This document shows, piece by piece, positions 40,491 to 44,444 of a stretch of 44,444 nucleotides of DNA. The notes below the pieces were generated by a model. That model did not search any database and was not told the origin of the DNA. It saw nothing but the letters and a program-made list of their open reading frames with translations. Location: positions 1-44,444 of IMG/VR virus record IMGVR_UViG_3300025679_000011; one strand, given 5' to 3'. The position numbers and the translations under genes are program-made. Each line of letters begins with the position of its first letter. Position 1 is the first letter of the stretch. This DNA comes from a virus.

Positions 40491-41615
40491 TTAAAGCCCG
40501 GCTACACGGGTAACTGCCCAAGGACGCTTCAACATAGCGCCCGCTGTTGCGTTGCTATAATCTTCGATGAAGCCCTTAGCCAATTTCTCCACACCCAGAA
40601 CCATGAATTTAGCAGGCACAGGTTGAATCCAAACGCGTCCGCCGTCTGTGGATAAATCATTTACGCGCTCGGCGTATAGATATCCGACATTCAGGCCACC
40701 GTCGGCAGCATTCAACTCAGGAGCCGAAATCACTTGAATTTTAGGATATGTTGCGGACAACCAACCACGCACAGAAATGCCAAAATCAGACGTTACAGAA
40801 AGATAGTCAACAACATTTGTGGCTAATGCCAAAGTCATCTCTAATTTCTCGGGGTCGATTTGGTCTTGTGATTGTGAACGCAAGGTCGAAATCATTGTAC
40901 GGATATCGGCGCAAATTTCTAAAAATGTCTTGGTGGACCAGAATGTGTGTCCGCTTACGCCATTAGGCACGGTCACATATGAAGGCAAACCAGGGTCATT
41001 TAAGAAACCATACGTCAAATTGTCGCCAGCATTAAAGCCGTAAAACGCCACAAAGTTACGTTGAATTTCGAGCGCATCGGCTGCGGCTTCACGTTTGCTG
41101 CCTGCAGTGTCGATATTGATACGAGCGGCGCGAGCTTCTTCAAGGTCAGAAACTTGCAAACCTTCTTCAAAGCGAACAACTGTACGGTACACAAAGTTTA
41201 CGTTCCAGCTTGATTGCGGGACGTTTGTGTAATCGCCGTATGGTTGTGAACTGCCGGTCATTTCGAGCACGCCTTGTACGACCTGTTCGTCTTCCCATGC
41301 GCCGATGGTTTGAATTCCCATAAGGTCATCAGACTTTCGAGCGGCGGTGATTACTTTGACCCAACCTGGCAGCCAAGACTGTAAGAACTGAACGGGGACG
41401 GCAATTGACCCGGTTGTCACTGTGGGTTGAATAGCATCCATACCAAAGCCACGTCGAGCGCCTTGTCTAGCGTCCATAATTTCGCGCAATTTTTCATCAC
41501 GCAGGTGGATACCGATTTTTGATAACGCGCGATAGTTTTTAGAATCGAAACTTTCGATAGCTTTAATCTTTCGCGGGTCAATATACGAATGTACTTTACT
41601 TGGAGTTAATTGCAT
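40491..41615 (-). CDS. Major capsid protein, DUF2184 type
   Basis: The 374-residue product fits the DUF2184 capsid family, an HK97-fold group: residues 60-100 (GMDAIQPTVTTGSIAVPVQF, FLQSWLPGWVKVITAARKSD), GQTIGAWEDEQVV-like segment, DLEEARAARINIDTAGSKRE, and a C-terminal LGVEKLAKGFIEDYSNATAG. It forms the icosahedral shell. It follows the protease/scaffold and cement genes in the usual order. Confidence 0.9.
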   Translation of the reverse strand: MQLTPSKVHSYIDPRKIKAIESFDSKNYRALSKIGIHLRDEKLREIMDARQGARRGFGMDAIQPTVTTGSIAVPVQFLQSWLPGWVKVITAARKSDDLMGIQTIGAWEDEQVVQGVLEMTGSSQPYGDYTNVPQSSWNVNFVYRTVVRFEEGLQVSDLEEARAARINIDTAGSKREAAADALEIQRNFVAFYGFNAGDNLTYGFLNDPGLPSYVTVPNGVSGHTFWSTKTFLEICADIRTMISTLRSQSQDQIDPEKLEMTLALATNVVDYLSVTSDFGISVRGWLSATYPKIQVISAPELNAADGGLNVGYLYAERVNDLSTDGGRVWIQPVPAKFMVLGVEKLAKGFIEDYSNATAGAMLKRPWAVTRVAGL

Positions 41616-41627
41616 TTTTCATATTCC

Positions 41628-42143
41628 TTATTGGACGACCGCTGGGATAACTTCTTGCATTTTGATCACTGCCAAGCCTGCGGCGGCGACGGTGTAGTAC
41701 CAAACATAGGCATTTGCATACAACTTACCGCTTGGTAGAGAAACACCGGGGGCGATTGTGGATAGTGCGCCGGTGGTTTCATCGTAAATAACGACGTCGC
41801 CAATTGCAGCGGCAGCGGGAAGAGTAACCACAAAAGAACCTTCGGTCGCAAGTTCACCCTGTGAGAAATTCGCTAGGGTAAGCGTTGGACTTAGTGGAGC
41901 ACCGCCGGGAGCGCCGTAACTTGCGGAGCCTTTTGGATTAACCAAAATACCTGCAAATACTGCTGTTCCGCCGGGGTTTCCTACTTGTGCAAAACCTTGT
42001 GAGAGAACGGAAAAAGCGTAACCGAAAATATTAGGGCTAGCACTATTTAAAGTCCACGAAGAAGAGACGCGCGGAGCGTTTGCGTAAATTTCGCCCGGGA
42101 CGCCAAAGCCCATTTGAAGGGCTACTGTGTTTTGGAAAGGCAT
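41628..42143 (-). CDS. Capsid cement/decoration protein, Gp24-like
   Basis: The 171-residue product begins with VALQMGFGVPGEIYANAPRV, the signature opening of the structural cement family that stabilises DUF2184 capsids. It is rich in Gly, Ala and Ser and beta-structured. It lies directly upstream of the capsid gene. Confidence 0.82.
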   Translation of the reverse strand: MPFQNTVALQMGFGVPGEIYANAPRVSSSWTLNSASPNIFGYAFSVLSQGFAQVGNPGGTAVFAGILVNPKGSASYGAPGGAPLSPTLTLANFSQGELATEGSFVVTLPAAAAIGDVVIYDETTGALSTIAPGVSLPSGKLYANAYVWYYTVAAAGLAVIKMQEVIPAVVQ

Positions 42144-42146
42144 GTT

Positions 42147-43523
42147 TTAGTTGCTCCCTTTGATGTAAGCATCGATTTGGTCTGAGGAATGAGCGGCCAT
42201 TGAATCTTGAGCGAACGCGGAAACGTGTGATTGTTCACGGCCTTTCAAGAAACCTTCCAACATAGCTTCTTCTTGGCCTTTAGCGGCTTTAAGATTTAGC
42301 TTATCTAATGCGTATTTGATAACTTCGGCATGAGATTTTGTAGCGTGGTCGAAAGTACCCACAAGCCAAGAGACGCGTTCAGCGAGTTTGTCACGCTTTG
42401 AAACTTCATACATGACGCCTTTTGCATCAAGCGCGGTGCGTGAAAGTTGTTCGATTCTGCGTTCTAGTTGTGCAATTCTTCGGTCTTGTGAATCCATTGC
42501 TTTTTCCCCAGGCTTTTTGGTTTCGCCGCCGTTTTCTTCTTTAGATTCGTCGCTATCGTCATCTTCGGCTTTCTTTTCCATTTCTGGACTTTCTTCTTTT
42601 GCGTCTAAAAATGGCTTATCGGATTCTTTTTCCTCTGGCCCTTTCTCTTCCATTTCGTCGCCTTCATTTTTCTTTGTGATGTCTTCGGGGCCTTTAGTTT
42701 CCCGGTCATCATCTTCGGCGCGATTGCCTGCTTTCATTCCAGTTTTAACCATTTCGGTTAGGTCTAAGACCATTTTGTGAATATCTTGTAAAGTCGGCGC
42801 TTTGTCGTCTTTCATTTTTTCAGTCATTTTAAATTCCCTTACGTCAAAAGCGCAGCGGAAGAAATCCACACGCGCATGGTCTAGAACTGCCACATCGTGC
42901 CCGGCTCTGCCTTCGTCAACGAGGGCTAAGTGATTGCCACGGATTTGGCGTTGTATTGCATCGTATCTTACACCGTTATACACACCGCTTACTAGGTCGT
43001 AAACACATCGGTAGCCGATAGACAACTCTTTTTTGCCGTCTTTAATGAATTTGCTTAATTTCTCACTAAAAACCTTAAGATTGCCTTTTAAATAACCGTC
43101 TTCATAAAAAACATCTTCGCCGATTACGCCGTGAACGCCTTTCTTTGAGGCTTCGGTCAATCCTTCGTCTTCAGAACCTAACATAACGTGGTCGTCAATC
43201 CAGGGCACTAACTTAAACGATTCTAGCGTATCGGGGTTGTTTAGCTCTTCTTCGGGGCGGTACACATTATAAATCTTATTCGGGTCTAACGACGGGTCGA
43301 TTTGCGCGCCGGAGTATTCGAAAACGCCCACTTTAGAAATCGGGTTTCCTTTAATCTCGAACCATCCGTTTTCGTCGGGTTCGCTACGCTGGGATTCGGA
43401 ATCTTTCGATTCAGAATATGCGATCGCCACGCTCTGAGCCTCGGGCTTTCCTGCGGCTCTTTCACGGGCTACGTTCTCTTTAAAACCTGGTGTTCCGGGT
43501 TTTGCGCCTTTAATTAGTGGCAT
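42147..43523 (-). CDS. Capsid maturation protease (DUF2213) fused to scaffold domain
   Basis: The 458-residue product has an N-terminal segment [20 protein letters not shown], then a DUF2213 protease domain (about 60-225: [55 protein letters not shown], with H and S as probable catalytic residues). A strongly acidic Glu/Lys-rich linker and a coiled-coil scaffold part ([20 protein letters not shown]) follow. It shapes and then matures the procapsid. AAGGGG precedes the ATG. Confidence 0.87.
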   Translation of the reverse strand: MPLIKGAKPGTPGFKENVARERAAGKPEAQSVAIAYSESKDSESQRSEPDENGWFEIKGNPISKVGVFEYSGAQIDPSLDPNKIYNVYRPEEELNNPDTLESFKLVPWIDDHVMLGSEDEGLTEASKKGVHGVIGEDVFYEDGYLKGNLKVFSEKLSKFIKDGKKELSIGYRCVYDLVSGVYNGVRYDAIQRQIRGNHLALVDEGRAGHDVAVLDHARVDFFRCAFDVREFKMTEKMKDDKAPTLQDIHKMVLDLTEMVKTGMKAGNRAEDDDRETKGPEDITKKNEGDEMEEKGPEEKESDKPFLDAKEESPEMEKKAEDDDSDESKEENGGETKKPGEKAMDSQDRRIAQLERRIEQLSRTALDAKGVMYEVSKRDKLAERVSWLVGTFDHATKSHAEVIKYALDKLNLKAAKGQEEAMLEGFLKGREQSHVSAFAQDSMAAHSSDQIDAYIKGSN

Positions 43524-43741
43524 TTGTTAAAATCCCCTTGAAATTCGACACGTTTCTGCATTATGTCGATTTATTTTGGTTATTTCGACAAGTGGGAGTC
43601 TCTCCTCCCTGTCACCGACGATATGTAGTTGCTCGACCGAGGGTCGGCCGCTGTTCAAGGTCCTACTTCCTTCATGTGGTTCTCTAGTACCCACACAACT
43701 GCCTGCTCGCTTGCGCGACTCTAGCGACATCGAATCGATGC
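43524..43741. other. Intergenic gap between MuF-like and protease genes
   Basis: This 218-bp stretch has open frames on both strands (87 and 69 codons) but no good ribosome site for either, and both look like chance. A small inverted repeat CGACC/GGTCG lies at 43634-43646, and one copy of the dispersed octamer lies near 43688. It is the largest gap in the otherwise gap-free head operon, so a promoter or RNA element is possible. Confidence 0.5.
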
Positions 43742-44444
43742 TTAAACTTCTCGCCCATCGTCCATTTCGACAATCGGTTCCATGAAGCATAAGCAGTTAA
43801 TTGCCTGGCCTGGAATACCTCTTACGGGAGGCTGCCCTTTATTATCGGCATTAATTATAGGCAAATTGTCAAAGCTAAAAATAACATTGTCCATGGCTAC
43901 ATGTGAGGGGCGCGGAGTTTGTGAACCGCCGCTATGATGCCAGCGGAACTTCTTCACCCCTGCAGACGTGAGCCTTTCGCGATTAATAGCGCTGTAAGCT
44001 TTCCGAGTTTGGTCGCTCGCAATTAAGGTAGCACGTTTTCTGGTGATTCCGTTGTATTTCTCGATTTGTGGGATTAAGTCAAAAAGACCATTTCCCGACG
44101 AAATTGAGCGCATGACCGACCCGGTGATATCGTTAAAATATTCTTGTGGAATGGATTTAATTAGCGATACGTTTTCAGCGACAATTGCTTGTGTAATAAA
44201 TTCCAAGCCTTTTGGGATAGACGAAGTATTTAAAATCAACCCGCCAGTTAATTGCTTTAAACTTTGGCTTAAAGTTACGGCGCTTGTTTTTAGCGTATTT
44301 TTAAGCATTTTATCCACAATACCAGAAACCCGCGCATTAAAAAGCTTTTGGAATTTTAAGCGTAACGCGTTAAGTATTCGCTTGCTCTGTGTGGTTACTG
44401 AATAATCCGGGGTAACGTCGTCTGCATCCATTGCGGAAGTATTG
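43742..44444 (-). CDS. MuF-like head morphogenesis protein, C-terminal part (5' end at 309)
   Basis: This is the 3' part of the 294-residue gene that starts at base 309 across the assembly join; the last 127 bases shown here repeat 1-127. The C-terminal 100 residues fit the SPP1 gp7/MuF family: KRATLIASDQTRKAYSAINR, GVKKFRWHHSGGSQTPRPSH, then VRGIPGQAINCLCFMEPIVE with the paired cysteines. Proteins of this type are minor head components packaged with the DNA. The gene follows the portal directly. Confidence 0.87.
   Translation of the reverse strand, partial: NTSAMDADDVTPDYSVTTQSKRILNALRLKFQKLFNARVSGIVDKMLKNTLKTSAVTLSQSLKQLTGGLILNTSSIPKGLEFITQAIVAENVSLIKSIPQEYFNDITGSVMRSISSGNGLFDLIPQIEKYNGITRKRATLIASDQTRKAYSAINRERLTSAGVKKFRWHHSGGSQTPRPSHVAMDNVIFSFDNLPIINADNKGQPPVRGIPGQAINCLCFMEPIVEMDDGREV
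44318..44444. repeat. Terminal direct repeat, right copy (assembly overlap)
   Basis: Identical to bases 1-127. See the left copy for interpretation. It lies inside the MuF-like gene, which would be unusual for a true packaged terminal repeat and supports an assembly origin. Confidence 0.93.

Larger units (their letters stand above)
838..44318. repeat. Dispersed 8-mer TGTGGRTA / TAYCCACA, about 56 copies
   Basis: The octamer TGTGGRTA occurs roughly 56 times by hand count, in both orientations (about 32 as TAYCCACA and 24 as TGTGGRTA on the plus strand), against about three expected. Examples are 838, 3622, 7572, 8992, 9305, 9869, 14408, 16488, 17064, 22076, 33943 and 44311. Both A and G at the degenerate position are frequent, and TGTGGTTA is also over-represented. 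Copies occur in all three codon phases and in intergenic DNA. It matches positions 2-9 of the DnaA box when the degenerate base is A. The density is highest between about 9 and 25 kb. The function is unknown. Confidence 0.85.

Noticed and set aside
43527-43790. Open frames of 87 (minus) and 69 (plus) codons in the gap before the protease gene
   Set aside because: Neither has a ribosome site, the two frames are on opposite strands of the same DNA, and the products resemble no family. A gene here is possible but not supported.
838-44318. Calling each TGTGGATA site a DnaA box and the cluster a bacterial-type oriC
   Set aside because: Sites are spread over the whole genome, half carry G in place of A, and the base before them is not fixed, so they are not a localised DnaA origin.
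1-44444. Lysogeny functions, tRNA genes, CRISPR arrays and insertion sequences
   Set aside because: I saw no integrase, attachment-site pair, tRNA-like cloverleaf, spacer-repeat array or transposase. The RHH protein alone does not show a temperate life style.

Overview
The window is a complete, circularly assembled genome of a tailed dsDNA phage with a contractile tail (myovirus morphology). The first and last 127 bases are identical, so the unique length is 44,317 bp, and one gene (the MuF-like head protein) runs across the artificial ends. The phage call rests on recognisable families: small and large terminase, a DUF1073-type portal, MuF-like protein, DUF2213 protease fused to a scaffold-like tail, DUF2184 capsid, DUF4054 connector, DUF3383 sheath, a frameshifted tail chaperone, a short tape measure, and a simple Pam3-like baseplate (Dit-like, plug, hub, Gp138 spike, gp25-like, J-like, DUF2612). 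The sigma70-like promoters, Shine-Dalgarno starts and moderate GC suggest a Gram-negative host, probably proteobacterial; the genus cannot be read from the sequence. I see no integrase, tRNA, CRISPR array or insertion sequence.

Layout: (1) 8077 to 1, joined through the circle to 44317-26567, minus strand: the late genes. The order is TerS, a run of fibre-like and glycine-rich proteins, a putative endolysin, a Pro/Ala/Val-repeat protein, TerL, portal, MuF-like protein, protease/scaffold, cement protein, capsid, neck, sheath, tube, chaperones, tape measure, baseplate, fibre and a repeat-rich terminal protein. (2) 8066-8614: the only gene-free stretch above 300 bp. It holds a promoter, two copies of a perfect palindrome, a 26-bp inverted repeat enclosing about 300 bp, several short hairpins and a tandem 10-mer; it is a candidate origin or structured RNA. 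(3) 8615-8854, plus: a small zinc-motif protein. (4) 13518-8909, minus: SF2 helicase, VRR-NUC nuclease and primase-helicase. (5) 13592-26481, plus: a DUF2800 nuclease-like protein, ssDNA-binding protein and family A DNA polymerase, then a dense array of over 20 tiny, mostly overlapping genes. That array includes six paralogues ending in a DW motif that resembles the Tad2/DUF2829 anti-Thoeris family, a ribbon-helix-helix protein, five small membrane proteins and a metallophosphoesterase.

The replication genes (helicase, VRR-NUC, primase-helicase, DUF2800, DUF2815-like SSB and Pol A) form a known phage replication/recombination set transcribed divergently from about 13.55 kb. Three near-identical promoter-leader cassettes (15.43, 15.88 and 21.15 kb) drive small early genes. 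A palindrome of the form ATGAWATCAT overlies several key promoters.

The most striking signal is an 8-mer, TGTGGRTA, that I count about 56 times on both strands (about 3 expected). It lies in all reading frames, so it looks like DNA-level selection for a dispersed recognition site, and I do not know its function.
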